Source: Breviolum minutum Mf 1.05b.01
Taxonomy: Eukaryota > Sar > Dinophyceae > Suessiales > Symbiodiniaceae
Assembly (NCBI GenBank): GCA_000507305.1
Contig: DF239215.1
Coordinates: 347,630 to 411,629, forward strand
Length of the DNA stretch: 64,000 nt
Reading direction: 5' to 3'
The first letter of the stretch is position 1; every line of letters begins with the position of its first letter. Below the pieces are notes generated by a model. That model was not told the origin of the DNA, did not search any database, and saw nothing but the letters and a program-made list of their open reading frames with translations. The translations under genes were made by a program, and so were the position numbers. This document shows, one piece after another, positions 11,005 through 23,569 of this stretch.

Positions 11005-12520
11005 TTGACGAGGCCGCAGAATCGTTCAGGATGGAAAAGATTCCTAATTATCAAACATGTATGCCGTGGGCTTACGGCAACCATCAAAAATGATTGCTGT
11101 TATTGGTACATGGTGCGTACCTGGTGATTTTATATGACTGCAAATACCGCATTTTGTCTCATCAATCCACGACACTTCAAGTGCGATTACACCCTGGAAG
11201 ATTAAACATGGAACCTACAAATCACCCATTTAGAAAGGAAAATGATCTTCCAAACCTCCATGATTATGTTCCATGTTAATCTTCAGGGGTGTATGGCGGG
11301 CGCATGCAGGTATGTCATCTCAATGTCGGAGTGCGCTGACTCAGGTACAAAGTATCAAAACATATATGGCAGCTCCAAGATTTCAAACTTACATCATGGC
11401 CCTAACACTGGTGGTGACCACGCTGATTGCATTCACCTAAACATCTCATAAATATCCATGAATAACATCCTGTAGAAACATCATCATATATATATATATA
11501 TATAATGGTCCAATATGATCTAATCACAATCTACAGCTTGGAACCATCGTGACTCGGCACAATTGCGAAATACCAAGGAGATCCGCGCTAAATCCAGTAG
11601 GTGCCGAAACCTGTCGCAGGAGATTTCGTCGGACAGATTTCTCTATTGGGGGCGTGAGCCTGGAAGTAAAGGAGGACATATAGTTGAAGAAATAAGAATT
11701 TGAAATATATAAGAAATCAAGTTTGAGAGACATAGAGGCTTTCTGTTGGTTCTGTATGGAATGTGTTTGGCTTGATTTGTACGAGTTGGGTGAAGCCTAT
11801 ATGGAATGCATCGCTACAAATTCAGTGTTGATAAACTTACAAGATAAATCGCAGGTCTTAGCATTGCCATGCCACAATACAACACTTCAAAGTAGTTGCA
11901 TATTCAACAATGCTACGATGAGGCCTCCCTTTGGTGATCAATTATGTTGGTGGAGACCTGTGGCTGATCGAGCACCCAGCACCCACTGCTTAATTTCTCA
12001 GAAACCAACATCAACATGAACTTGCAGCGCCTGCATTATGCACATGCATGCGAAAGCCCATACACTAACAACAAATTCACATGGGCGCGGGAAATCAATC
12101 TGTATGTAACTGTAAATATATATATATATATCAATGATGCTGATTACATGGCAATTGATGTGGATCTGCCAGAACCTCCGCTGCGACTGTGCGGCCCTGC
12201 CCGCCTCTTCTCACCCTCTGCTGGACCATATTGCACTACTGCTTTCCTAAGACTGAAAAGCATGCAAAGGCCTTTGGAGGACGATGACACTGATGCATAG
12301 CTGCATAATCTAAAATAGATGATGACCGTGATAGGTGATAAGGGAGCAAATGATATGGCCACTGCATACCACTGCATAGTGTCTGACGAACTTGTGGCAT
12401 GCACACATACACATTGTGAATGATAAAACAAACCCAAGGCGGGAAGCCTCAAGGTGGTGGGTAGATTCTTGGCTCATTCTGACCCATGAAGGAAAATTCT
12501 GTTCGGCTACTTTCCAGTCT
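11005..12520 (-). CDS. Scattered short exons, low support
   Basis: Candidate exons: about 12435-12520 (WKVAEQNFPSWVRMSQESTH after a good ACTCAG acceptor), 12207-12250 (LRKAVVQYGPAE before GTGAGA), 11537-11660 (LTPPIEKSVRRNLLRQVSAP) and 11005-11049 (NLFHPERFCGLVK before GTGACT). The plus strand is also open over some of these intervals, for example 10918-11060, and the 11537-11660 interval could be read either way. They may form the middle of the gene that ends at 10234. Confidence 0.3.
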
Positions 12521-12699
12521 GAGTTTAAAAAAACTGTAGATTGTATAGAATTAACAGCTGCAGGATTCATTTTGAACATACTTGCTTTTTGCTTGGTTGC
12601 TGTGTGTTACTCTAGTTTCTTTAGTTGGAGAGGTATGACAATATGACAATATGACATTCCCAGAAGATCCGAAGCCAACATGGAAATGACTTAGCGATG

Positions 12700-13831
12700 A
12701 CCACGACGACCACCGACTTCCACCACGCGGGCAATCACTACCAAGGTTCGTTCGTGCAGCCTGAATTTTCAGTGTCGGGAATCTGAGGTGAACTTACCTG
12801 CTGAGTTCAGCCTAGAAAACAATCAGTATGTAATGCTGGTTTGGTGCCTAGATAAACTGGAGGGTATATATATATAATATATATATATATGTACATATTA
12901 TCTATATATATATGAATATTATACCATTCAAAAAAGAAAACATATGATACATGTTTATGTTTCTGGTACTGGTACGGGGGCCTCATCCCAAAGGGAAAAG
13001 TTATGGAAAGTCCAAAGTTTCAGCCATTCAGAGCTACCTTCAAGCGTTTCCCCACCTGAAACCAGTCAAGAGTGAATGTGCACACATGTCTTCTACAAAA
13101 ACTGTAGCAAAAGAACCTGGTGATCACTGTTCCTAGATGGTGGAGAATCAGCTGCCTAGCATAGAGTCAGGTTGAGCCATTCCCAAGCCGGTGGTTACTG
13201 GATGGCGGCGGTAGCTTTGTTGGGGGCAAATGGGAGTTACAGTTAGTTGGGTGTAGAAAAAGCAGGATCTGCATTTCCTTACTATTCTCGCGTACCATGG
13301 GAAGTCTTGTGAGACATGAATGGTACAGGCTCTAATTTTTGACCTCCACAGAGTTGTTTTTCACTGCCTCCATGTTCTTCACGCCGTAGCTGTATGCAAA
13401 ACTGGCCATGGGCACAGCACTGGGCTTCTGTCGCTGCTCCCCCGGCCTCCGCCACCAGAAAAATTCACAAATTCACCGTGTCACTGTACAATTTCATCAC
13501 AGATCTACATCAAAGTCCAAAGAGCCGCGATTATCATCACAAAACAGAAAGACCCAACGACGATGAAAGGGAGCTGCTTCTAGACTTGGCTCAAAGACCT
13601 CCAAGGTTTCTCTTTTGGAGCGATCAAGTTCTCCAGCATGGCCTTCCAGTCACTGCAGAACTAGAGAGAAATCACGGATACTTGCAGTAGCTAGCTGGCG
13701 GAACTTTCATGCTCCAAACTCCAAATTCCAACATAGACAATTTTTGAAAATGGTCAAATGCCACTGAAACATGTCCAAGCAATACCTTATCTTCCCAGCG
13801 CCAAGCCTGCGCCCGTTCCGCAGTGGCCTCA
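12700..13831 (-). CDS. Short exons of an unrecognised gene
   Basis: Best exons: about 13790-13831 (ATAERAQAWRWEDK, flanked by TCTGAG and GTATTG), 13590-13656 (SDWKAMLENLIAPKEKPWR after a polypyrimidine tract and AG), 13345-13465 (PMASFAYSYGVKNMEAVKNN), 13036-13053 (VGKRLK, a micro-exon between TTTCAG and GTAGCT) and about 12705-12762 (HERTLVVIARVVEVGG). The second shows Trp and acidic/basic alternation typical of soluble helical protein. No domain is recognised; gene limits unknown. Confidence 0.35.
12864..12914. repeat. (TA)n microsatellite
   Basis: Interrupted TA tract, three runs separated by GTACATATTATC; presumed intron. Confidence 0.85.
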
Positions 13832-14261
13832 GAAAACCCATCGGAGCGAGATATTAGGTTCCATCACCATTTGGACAAACATGTTGCACCTGGGGATGCT
13901 TCATATGAAACAAAGTGAGATGAAACCACCCTATATCCTAATAGATCTGAAGTAGTCCCATTCGCTACGTAATTCCATCACAGTACCGTGAGATTACAGT
14001 AACCTGAAGGGGACCTGTAAGATGGAGACCTTACAGTAGTACATGGGTGTATCTCACCTGAATGCTTCAGATGAGGTGAATTAATTGCGGGGGGTCAGCA
14101 TGACTGGCCAATTTCAAAATGGGGCTCTAATTCGGGGGGGTTATTAATCCTCCTTTGACATTATTCCAGCAACACCCCAACTCAATAAACCCAACACAAG
14201 TTCCACTTAGACTCCACTTCTACAAGCTGACAAGAGTTGGTTGCCTCGCCATTTTGACTCG

Positions 14262-14845
14262 TCAAGTAACCAAAAGCTGCTCCAAGTCATCCTGTACTTG
14301 CCGAATGGGCCCTGGTTCTGAAACCGTTTGCCAGCCCACAGAATCTTCCAGTAAATGTCCTGCCGTTGCCAGCAGAAGCATCCATCGGCCAAGATTTGGA
14401 AGCTAAGAGAAAGGTTATCCAAGGCAAAGGACGCTGGCCTGATGATTGCATCAGGGTTTGCATCTTATCATTTGTAGAATTAGCACCATCTAAAATCTAC
14501 AGCCTCCGGTCGACTTGACTTAATATGACTTAAACATGCACATGCTCACATGTCATTCACAATGTTCCCCTGTCCAACTCCACCCAACCCCCAGGCCATC
14601 AGGGTACAGCCGCAGGGAGGAACGAGCAGCAAGGCTGCTGAAGCCCTCAACTTTAGTGCATTGGGCCAATGCCTGCAACAGGGATGGGAAGGAAATAGGC
14701 CCACAACCAAGTGCGTGGACCAACAGGGAAATCCAGAAAAAACTCAGTAAACATACAAAAACCTCAATCCTGGATCTTTTTTGTTGGCACATATTCTTGC
14801 GTGATATTTCTGATACGCGATCAACAGGCGCAAAAAGAAGTCAAG
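14262..14845 (-). CDS. Three exons of an unrecognised gene
   Basis: In order: about 14765-14845 (LDFFLRLLIAYQKYHARICA), about 14562-14677 (ALAQCTKVEGFSSLAARSSL, then RLYPDGLGVGWSWTGEH before GTGAAT) and about 14262-14402 (LPNLGRWMLLLATAGHLLED, then VSEPGPIRQVQDDLEQLL before GTTACT). The last is strongly helical. They lie downstream of a stop at 15040 and upstream of the 13.8 kb exons, so may be the 5' part of the gene ending at 10234. Function unknown. Confidence 0.42.
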
Positions 14846-15039
14846 AGAGCACTTAAGCTTCCACGACACACCACTGCACACAAAACTTCAAAACATGCCT
14901 GCCACAAAACTCATCATTGCCAACATTATGAACTACAGTGTGTGAACTATCATGGATTACCTATCGTGAAATTTCGCCAAATATTACTTAGTGTAAATCA
15001 AAACAAAAGCTATGACAAAGAAAGGCTGACAATGCAATC

Positions 15040-15683
15040 TTAGTTTTTTCTCATCAAGCATGTCATGCCAGCCCACAGCAACCCATGTCTAAGGCCTGCT
15101 TGTAGGTATCCAGGATGCCTCTTATAGGCCCGGACCTCAAGGGTCACTCTATGGCAGTTGCAGAAATGAGAGTCAAGAAGGTGCTGAAGTGATAGGTGAT
15201 AAAGCTAAGCTAACCTACAACATCTACTATACTACACCAGCCAACCTATAACATCTACTGTTACTATACCATGCTATACCGAGATACCTAATTAAATCCA
15301 GGATATATACAGGATATATGAAGGGTGTATCTGGATTGTGGGGATCTGAATCTTGGCTGGGAATGTGTTCATCATCCAGTTTTTTCTTGTCAAGTGGATG
15401 TGCCATCAAAAAGAGACACACCAGGCATGCAGTGAATAAGAGATCCTCTACAACTTTGGAGATCATACTAAGTGTAAAGCACATCACCATGACAAGCTCA
15501 TCTCCATTAGTCTCCTAATTCATAACGGACATTCAAATCAAACACTTCAACAGCCGCAAATACACTGCACCTGAAGCCTGAACTTAGTGGATAGATCTGT
15601 TGATCCCTCACCCACCAAGTAGCAAGAGTTTTCGGTCAGGCGGAGCGCAGGAGAAAGATCGGAGGCGTAAAACACTCAACAAG
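15040..15683 (-). CDS. Gene 3' end with one membrane-like segment
   Basis: Exons: about 15622-15683 (RSFSCAPPDRKLLL), 15312-15468 (MISKVVEDLLFTACLVCLFL, then MAHPLDKKKLDDEHIPSQDS, donor GTATAT) and a probable terminal exon 15040-15180 (HLLDSHFCNCHRVTLEVRAY, ending ...GMTCLMRKN and TAA). The hydrophobic run LLFTACLVCLFLM could be one membrane helix. The last exon has Cys and His residues (C-N-C-H), but no zinc-binding family fits. No name can be given. Confidence 0.42.
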
Positions 15684-15887
15684 GAATCCTGGGTGTCCAA
15701 GTGATGTGGGATCTTTGGAGAAAATGATGTGCCTACAAACTATCCAATCCCATTTAGTCCCCCAATTTGAAGGAGATTGTCTCCAGTAATCATGTTGCTA
15801 TCAGTAGTTTCCTCCCAATATCTGTGTAAGGCCAGATGGTTTCCGGTGATGAGTTTTGAAGGTCTGCCCCATGTAAGGTCGACCATT

Positions 15888-16602
15888 TCATTTTAAAACT
15901 GCAACCAGCAAGCCCCTAGCCTCAGGGCAACCACTAATAATCAGCATTGCTTCTTGGAATATTGATGAACATGCGCCAACTTTGATACCACCAGCACACC
16001 GATCATCGTAATCCTCCCTATGATATATACGAACTTGCAGGTTAAAGGGGTTGACCTGGTCAAGACCTAACTGCTCGGTATAGATGGTATAGCCCCCTTC
16101 TTTCACCAATGAAATCATCAAACTCCATGCATTCCAAGCTGCCACGATGAAATCTGCTGCTGTGGATCCTTGAGCTTTGTTCAATACGGTGGGCCCTTTG
16201 GCCGTAGGATCTTCAGGCTTGGGACCCTTGGGTTGTGTAAGACGTTCGTGCCATGGAACTGTCGACTTCGGGCTCAGCTTGTTGTTCTTGTCCTGGAAAC
16301 CCAAAAAAAAACACATGGCGAGTCGATGCGAGTCGTGTCTTTCTGTAAAAAGTATATCACTTTCAGACGGGTTTGGTGAGTCAGTTTTCTTTGTCCAATC
16401 ATCTACATGTTTTTCGAACCACCATGGGGTTGAACATATATATTCTATATTTTCCATTCATGAACCGCTGTGAATCATAGGAATGACCCCAACCGACCAT
16501 GTCCCAACCCATTCCAAAGCACGAAAAGGAGGTTGTCTGACCTGTCCTTGTTGAGCCTGGCTCTTTGGCGACCGAGCTCGATCTCGTTGGTGATGCGATC
16601 CT
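15888..16602 (-). CDS. Two exons of an unrecognised gene, possible 3' end
   Basis: Exon 16541-16602 follows TTGATTCAG and encodes DRITNEIELGRQRARLNKDR before GTCAGA. The next exon starts after TTTCCAG at about 16292 with DKNNKLSPKSTVPWHERLTQ, continues PKGPKPEDPTAKGPTVL and GSTAADFIVAAWNAWSLMIS, and stays open to a stop at 15888 (136 codons). It could end earlier at a GTCAAC donor near 16050. The long open frame is unusual for this window and supports coding. Not matched to any family I know. Confidence 0.5.
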
Positions 16603-16749
16603 GAATCAATGCCGTCGTATGAAAAGTTTCCAACTCAAGCCAACTGTTCAAACAGAGTCTGTTTCTGCGTGATTTTTCTCTTGCACTGGATATATAATAC
16701 TAGATTCTGCAGGTGCTAAAACTTGCTTTTTCTGGGGCAGGGTAAAGCA

Positions 16750-19700
16750 TCATTGTGGAGAGAACTGAAAGGAATCTTCAACAGTGGGACGACCATCGAC
16801 AACCTCCAACACCCATAGCAACCCAGGATCATCTTCTCGTTTCCTGGCTTCATCCTCAGAGGCTCTGAAGCTACTTCTGGGTCAACTGTTAATCAATGAA
16901 ATCATGCACCATCTGGGACATATGAAAGCCTACGAATCATGGGGTAAACCGTTGCCCGCACCGATCACCATCATCCTGAATTGGTCATCTTGGGCAGACT
17001 CTAAAATTTCAGGCCCCATTCTCAGTTGATAATGAATAAATTACTGAGGTTGGGTCAGGCCACCAAATGAATACGGTAAGGTCGAGTTCACACAACAGAC
17101 TGGAAGGATTTTACTGCAGCCTGTTGTCTATGTGGCCTCCACTTTTTGTGGTGTATGCTGCTACAAGAATCGATAATGTCGATCCATAATACTGAACACC
17201 CGTAAATTGTACATTAGACGAGTGCAAGCTGACCCTCTGCTTTTGTTGGGAAAGCGGCGTCAAGCCCTAAAACCCTCGGGAAAATGCTTTGCGATGCTGT
17301 GGGAATTGCCAGCAGTGCTCAAATGCATGATAAAACTGGTACGTGGCCGTGAGTTGATTAGAGATTCACAAGATTCAAACTTGACATGGGGTTGAGTCCA
17401 TCATTTGCGGAACCGTCGGAATAGTCGTAATATTAATATATTATTATATAGATTCAAAATACATACTCCACGCACCTGTTGAAAATTGCTATATGTATGT
17501 GACATTAAACTAGTTGCACTTGCAAGTCCAAGTTGCTCGTAGCAACGCCCGTTTTTGTTCACCTCACAGAAAAATTTGGTGGCGGAACAACACTGCCCCA
17601 CAATGACCAATGCCCTCAGACTGTTTGCTGCTTGCACTTTACCAAAAAGCGTGGTCAGTTCAGGTGTTTTCCCGTTTTTCTCCCTAAAAAGAAAGCATAT
17701 GCCGATAATTTTAAGGTTTAGAATGGTTTAGATACAATATATCCAAATGCATTCCAAATGCTAGTGACAGTGGATAAAGCGAAGGTGAATACCATGGGAT
17801 ACAGAACATTCACTTGAATGTACCAACAGGAAGACATGCCGGTGCGAGTCCCTAGTATCTCTGATGTCATTACCTAGCCTTTCTCACAAGCCTTTACAAG
17901 GATGATCCAGCCCAGCCTCTCCCTGCATACTGATAACAGTCGAAGGCTCTAAGGCTAGTTAGCTGGAGTTTCACAAAACGAAGTCCCAAATTCTCCAGTG
18001 ATATTCGGTGATATTTACAATGTTTTCATATGTTTTTTCTCCAGAAAAAAAACTCCCCCAAAGGTCGTTTTTGCATGTTTTCTGAACAACCAGTGACGGT
18101 TCTGGTGCTCCAGGTGTAGCTCTTCAAACCGTCGAGGATTAATGCTACCTTGGGTCCAAAGCGATGCAATTTTCCCCTACCAACGCCTCCCAACCATTCA
18201 GAAAAAAGGTTTGGTATTGGTTTGGTGTGATTTTTTGTATGTTTTTGGCATGATGTTGGTCCCAAAGAAGTTGATCAATGGCTAAAACAACACCCACAAA
18301 AACGCAACCACCCGGCGAGAGAGCCCGTCGTGCATGCATGCAGAATAGCCGAGGAACGTCCGCTACCAACCAACTGGCCGGATTGAGTGGGGTGGCGGTG
18401 TCTGCAGGGCTTTTTTCCATGTCTTTAGATGTGCTACTTTATTTTCTGGTTTAAGTATGTTTAAGTTGTTGCCAAGTTTTCTTGGCACCGTTACTTTCAC
18501 AACTTGGGATTTGGTACACCTAAAAAGTAAAAAGGTCAGCCGACCGGACAAAACGTTGTGAACCAATCAATACCACATAATACCACCCGCATATCTTCAC
18601 ATAAGATAATTCAGCTTTCATGCCATCAGCTGCGATCCCAGAAACAGAAAGACTTGACTAAAATCATTCATGGTCATTCATGAATCTTAGCTACAATTTA
18701 TACGTTACACATGATTCTGCAAGGTATGACAACCTGACAACTTCCCGCCCACTCCACGGCAAGCGGCAACCTGACAACTTCCCGCCTTTTCGTGATACTT
18801 CTTCAGTTCTTCAGCTTCAATCTTCTGTCGCTCCTCGGCCTTCATCTTCATATGCTGTTGCGCCTGGCTGTTGGAATTTGTACAAAAATATCACTGGTGA
18901 ATCTTCCAAGAAGCCGCCTGAAATGGAGGTGCCGTTTCCTGACTGATGATATATTTACACTCACTGAAACTAAGATAGCCTCTGGAAAAAGGCCATCCCA
19001 AAGGAAACTAGTCTTCCAAGCATCTATTTCCAGGTGCGAACTGTTTCAGGGAGGCTAAGTGATCCGTACTTAAGTTGTATAAGTCCATACCACCAAAATC
19101 CACAAATGTCGATCTGGCCTCCTGGTACAACCTCTCCGGCATGATGGTCCCTACGCTACCTGAAGGGCAGAACGCAGGAATAATCATGCCCCAACCACCC
19201 TCACTCTGTTACATGATCAAGTATCTGGTCATAATAGCATTGCCGGTTCTATTAAAATCTCAGCATAAAGGAAACATAATTAAAAAAGAAGAGGATGTCA
19301 TCTGGCATCCATACACTCAAATATAAATCACTACCTGGCAATCCTTTGTCACCTTTTTGGGATGGGTAAGTGACCGTTTCAAATTTTCAAAGGTTATTTG
19401 ACCTCAAACTAGGGGATAAAAAGGTCACTTTGAATCACCTGGTAGATGCCAATTGTAAGACTTCATTCCGACCCCATCCATACCATCCAGGCTGGAAAAC
19501 CCTAACTAACCCAGGGGCTTGCACGCTTCACGGTGCGGGCCGCTTTCTCGTTGGCCTCCTTCACTTCTGCCTCAAAGGGCCCAAAGTTTCCAGTTTGGCC
19601 ATGTTGGGACCATGGCTATGGTCAGGTTGGAAACCACGCAGATTTGGGTCCAACTTGGGTGGAATTTTCCAATCCTTCAGGATTTTGGGTCAATGATTTT

Positions 19701-22330
19701 GCACATGAATTTCGAAAAAATGGTCAGACACATGATCGGATCATGTTGGGCCATCCCACCTCGCTCTTTTCTCGGATCTTCCTCAGGTGTTTCAGGTGGC
19801 CATCTTTGAATCACAACTCACACGACAATGACTAGACCCCTAAAAAAAGGAGGAAGTGCCCCTCCCTCACGCCACTCATGATCTTTCAGTGTGTCATATG
19901 ACCTTTCTGCTATAACAACGGCGTCAAATCCACTCAAAATTGGCAAATGCAAAAAAAACAACACAAATTTTGGAAACCTGTCAATACAACATCCAACTTC
20001 TTCAAGGAAAATCAACCCCAAGAATTCCACCATTCAAATCCAAGTCACTGCTGCATGAGTTGTTGCTTGTTGATGGCCTTGTCATGTAAGCGGTTTCCAG
20101 CAGTCTCGGAGTTCACCAACTGTGCCTGCATATTCATGGACAAACGGCAAACCTCACGCAAGCATATGCAAACAGAACTCTGATGGTTAATCTGTTATAT
20201 AATGTCGTTAATGGATTTACCGTACCAATTGTTCAACCATCCCAAGATCAAAAAAACATGTTTGTCAAAAACCCATCAAAAAGCGTAAGATCAAGCAGAC
20301 TTGATTGTGTTAGGCTAAGTGGCATTGGACAAGGTCTTGCTCCAGAATTGTCGACTTTCCTGGCACAACCGATGGGATATAGCGCAATTGATGCATGAGG
20401 ATTGCTATGAGGTGCTAGGACTAACTGCACGGTGCAATGAATGCCTTGGGACAGTAGAACTCCATGTGAATACCCAAATCTGGTGTTTTAAGAATCAAGA
20501 CAAGTATTATATAAGAAATATTCGCTGTAGTTGCAAGAGTGTGTTTACGCTACTGGTGTTCCGACTGCCTTACTTTCTAGATGTTGTGAGTTGCAAGGCG
20601 CCTGTTTCAGCTTCCGCAAGTTCTCTTCTTCTTCCTGGTAATGATTGTATTGATGTTCACGCTTGCGTCGCATTCGTGCCTTCAGGGTGCATGAAACACT
20701 GGCATTTCTCACAGGAAACCCTGCAAAAAGCTGCCTACGGATTGGCAGCAAAACATCTGAACAAAATTGCCCATACTTTTGGCTGTGCACTAGCTTTTTT
20801 CATTCCGCTTTGCACTCAGTTTGATCTGCTACTTTGCTCTATGTACTACTTCCAGAAACACTTGGCGGTTGTAAAGTATTGAACGGTATTGAAGGTCCAA
20901 GCATATCCAAAGTTGAGAACAGTTGTTGCATTGAATCGCAATTCTTCACAGTTCACTCAAACATTCCCGGGACTCTAGCCTTGCTGTCCCTGTACAGACC
21001 TTGGTCCAGCACTCGACTTTCAACCGTTGGTGGCTTCAACATGTTTCAACTTTTAAGAAGTGAAAGGTTTCAATATTTCAATATGACCGGGCCCCAAGGA
21101 CCCGGGGTGAAATTGCAAAATAAACTATGAAAATATATGGAAAAATAGATGATTACTTCTAAACCATCACCTCCACTCTCCAAAAATAACAACTGCCACA
21201 TAAGATTGATGATTGGAAGACCACCTTCCTTCACATGGTGTTCAGGTGATTCAAGCAGCGTATGCCGAAACTGGCAAATTCTCCCATTGTTCAATCCAAC
21301 TGAGCCACGATCAGCAGCGGCTCGAGGGCAAAGATCCGCCGCTTTCACGCGTTTGCTCCTTTCGACCAAACCCAGCTGCTCTTGGGTGGTTTTGTGCTTA
21401 GCTGCTAGTGGAACCCTTCCTTGAATAACCTTTAGTTTGGTGGTGTTTGAGTCACACATCTGAAAGACCTGGGTGCATATAGCTATCAACTGCCTGCGAA
21501 AGGATTAACTATAATAAGATTTAGTATAGGCAACCGATATTGGACGCCAAAAATCCACAAACAATGCATGGCTTTGATGGGTGTTTCGGGATGCAATGTC
21601 CTTTTCAACGTCACTAAGATCTTTTGAAGTTGGAACACTTCAATCTCCTATGGTGGTATCTCTTAAGCACATGCTCAGCTTATGACTGTGGGGGACACTT
21701 TGGCGCAGCCAGGTCCCTTCAAAAGCATCACTTTTCTTGAAAGCTGAGAGTCTTCAGTTTCTGAGCTTCTTCTTGTAGCTTTTGCATATCCCTCAAATCA
21801 GAAAGCCCATTGGACAACCCAACATCGTTTTGTGCTGTCATTTGACATTTTTGGACCCCAAAATAGGCTCTTGATTATTCAGCGTTCTCAACCATTATCA
21901 GCCTTATCAGGTAGACGTTTGATGCAAGTTTCAATTCCACCCTGTGAATCTAGCAAAATCTACTTCACATCTTTGCATCAGTTTGATCGCGCTTTAAGAT
22001 TATCACCCAGTACAGAACATGTTCTTCTCTTCGAGTCAGTGAAGGCAACTGTACACAAGATGTAATGTCTTGGACGTAATCGCTCGATTCGAATTCTGGT
22101 TTCACAAAATGGTGGATGTGGCAGTTCATCATGATTTGAGGCCGTCATGCACTTTTTAAATCTTTTTAAATCCAAAAAAAAGTCAAACATTGCTCTCCGA
22201 GAAACTGGGCTTCAAAAGCACGACGCTTATCTTCCATTTTTTGCAGCTTCTCTGCATGCAGCTGGTGCCTCTGCTGAATGCGTTTTTTTAAGTGGCCGTG
22301 ATGCAGATCGCACCTGCTTTCAAAACGAAG
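16750..22330 (-). CDS. Coiled-coil protein gene
   Basis: At least eleven exons share highly charged, heptad-like composition. 5' to 3': 22189-22320 (HLKKRIQQRHQLHAEKLQKM), 22017-22060 (LPSLTRREEHVLYW), 21734-21803 (DMQKLQEEAQKLKTLSFQEK), 21236-21430 (QEQLGLVERSKRVKAADL), 20965-21026 (RVLDQGLYRDSKARVPGMFE), 20600-20690 (ARMRRKREHQYNHYQEEEEN, GC donor), 20050-20134 (RLSMNMQAQLVNSETAGNRL), 19869-19911 (ERSYDTLKDHEW), 19759-19809 (GHLKHLRKIREKSE), 19519-19573 (AEVKEANEKAARTVK), 19013-19150 (RLYQEARSTFVDFGGMDLYN) and 18786-18863 (KMKAEERQKIEAEELKKYHE, GC donor). A terminal exon at 16750-16872 ends EVVDGRPTVEDSFQFSPQ and stop. Such proteins are often structural (cytoskeletal or flagellar), but no specific name is justified. 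The stop of the next gene at 22585 bounds it upstream; whether the 16.75 kb end belongs to it is inferred. Confidence 0.55.
18729..18786. repeat. Direct repeat pair, 20 bp
   Basis: CAACCTGACAACTTCCCGCC occurs at 18729-18748 and again at 18767-18786, separated by 18 bp. It lies at the downstream (3') border of the 18786-18863 coiled-coil exon, so the second copy spans that exon's GC donor. It looks like a small local duplication. Confidence 0.8.
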
Positions 22331-22470
22331 ATCTACAGTAAACTGATGTAAACTAGAAATAGATATTATGAGCAAACAGACCGACATTCAGAAAAGAACA
22401 GCGGAAAATCGGAGTGAATATATGGTTGGTTGTCAAAATGGTGGTTCCTGGATTGGGTCTTAATACCTCG

Positions 22471-23158
22471 TTTCCATTGGGGCCCGCTTCATAAGTATCT
22501 TGTGGGCTCACCAAACCTTCATTTCATCAAAATCCATCAGCAACTAACTTTTGTGTGGGAAGCGCAGTAGCGCGGCATCTTTTTTCAGTCCTCGGTGCTC
22601 TCACTGCTGTCACTGGTGTCACTGCTTTCACTACTGTTAACCTCATTTGGGTCATATCTTTTCCGAAAGTGATCTCGTTGTCTTTGCTTTTTTTCCGGCT
22701 GTCTGCTAATCTCTTTTGATAACGTATGACTTTTTGTTCGAGAGGATTATCAGATTCTGTCGGATTTCTTGGGGCTCGGAGGCTGCGCGTTGATCTTTAC
22801 ATGTGGGCCGTGTGGGCAGGTGGCTCTCCAAGGGCTCCGGATTCAATTTCTGCTAGCGCGAAGCTAGCGCGGTGCTAGCGCAAATTTCCGACTGCATTTC
22901 ACCTTTTTAGCTCCATAGGAGCAGCACTGGATGCCTTGTCTTGTCGACACAAGTGGCTGCAAAACACAACCACAATGAATGAACTAATCTCTGCATATTG
23001 ACTCAGCAATGTTCACCATATCATAGTTCTACTAGCGCCACGCTAGCGCTATGCTAGCGCCTAGCTTGGGAACTGCGCGATTTCCTATGGGGCCCGCTTC
23101 ATAGCGAAGATGTAAAATCAACTTTTCAATTCCAATTGGACCCACTTTATATGAACCT
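22471..23158. repeat. Dispersed repeat block with GCTAGCGC clusters
   Basis: The octamer GCTAGCGC or its complement occurs three times at 22852-22881 and three times at 23032-23066, close to palindromic arrangement. A second motif, TTTCCnnTGGGGCCCGCTTCATA, is at 22471-22494 and 23081-23103, with a decayed third copy at 23131-23158. The repeats flank each other, so this is probably a composite repeat. Coding is not apparent apart from the exon at 22585-22740. Confidence 0.6.
22585..22740 (-). CDS. Terminal exon with acidic Ser-rich tail
   Basis: The frame reads KEISRQPEKKQRQRDHFRKR, then YDPNEVNSSESSDTSDSSES, ending TED and a TGA at 22585. A basic helix followed by an acidic serine tail is typical of nuclear or RNA-associated proteins, with the serines as possible casein-kinase-type sites. 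The same DNA is open in a second frame (NPLEQKVIRYQKRLADSRKK), so the frame choice rests on the tail and stop. Upstream exons were not located; DNA upstream is repeat-rich. Confidence 0.45.
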   Translation of the reverse strand, partial: RTKSHTLSKEISRQPEKKQRQRDHFRKRYDPNEVNSSESSDTSDSSESTED

Positions 23159-23445
23159 TTAGACCGGGAATTTTGAACGCCAGCCATATAACAATATGAA
23201 TAGAAGTGAGTAGATGCGTATTACATATAGACATGTACAAGATATCATTTAAATGTTAGAAATTTACAAAAACATATTCTATCTAATAAACAAGCAACAC
23301 ATAGCCAACACACTGATGCCATTGACTAAGTAAGGTGAGACATGCTGCATTGAATGATGGACAACTACATTTCATTTTCCAGCGATGCGGCACCGATGCG
23401 GCTGCTGTATTGAAGTAGTTGTTACGCGCCATGCACTTCAAGCGC

Positions 23446-23554
23446 ATACTCTTCCTCCCATAATCATGGAAGTGGAAACTGGGTCCCCCCGGAAGATGAG
23501 TTTAGCCTCCAAGGAAGCCGTTTTCCACTTCCATGATTGTTGGAAAAAGAGTAT
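23446..23554. repeat. Foldback element, about 109 bp
   Basis: The left arm starts ATACTCTTCC and contains AATCATGGAAGTGGAAA; the right arm ends with the inverted complement TTTCCACTTCCATGATTG ... AAGAGTAT. Arms of about 34 bp match with a few mismatches and enclose a 40-bp loop. It is the size of a small non-autonomous foldback (MITE-like) element. No transposase is visible. Confidence 0.8.
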
Positions 23555-23569
23555 CTAATAATTCAGTAA

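Noticed and set aside
10918-11127. Plus-strand frame with SSRHLKLSEDQIKAMLKKVT
   Set aside because: The same DNA has a minus exon NLFHPERFCGLVK with AG and GTGACT at its ends; direction remains somewhat open but minus fits the neighbours.
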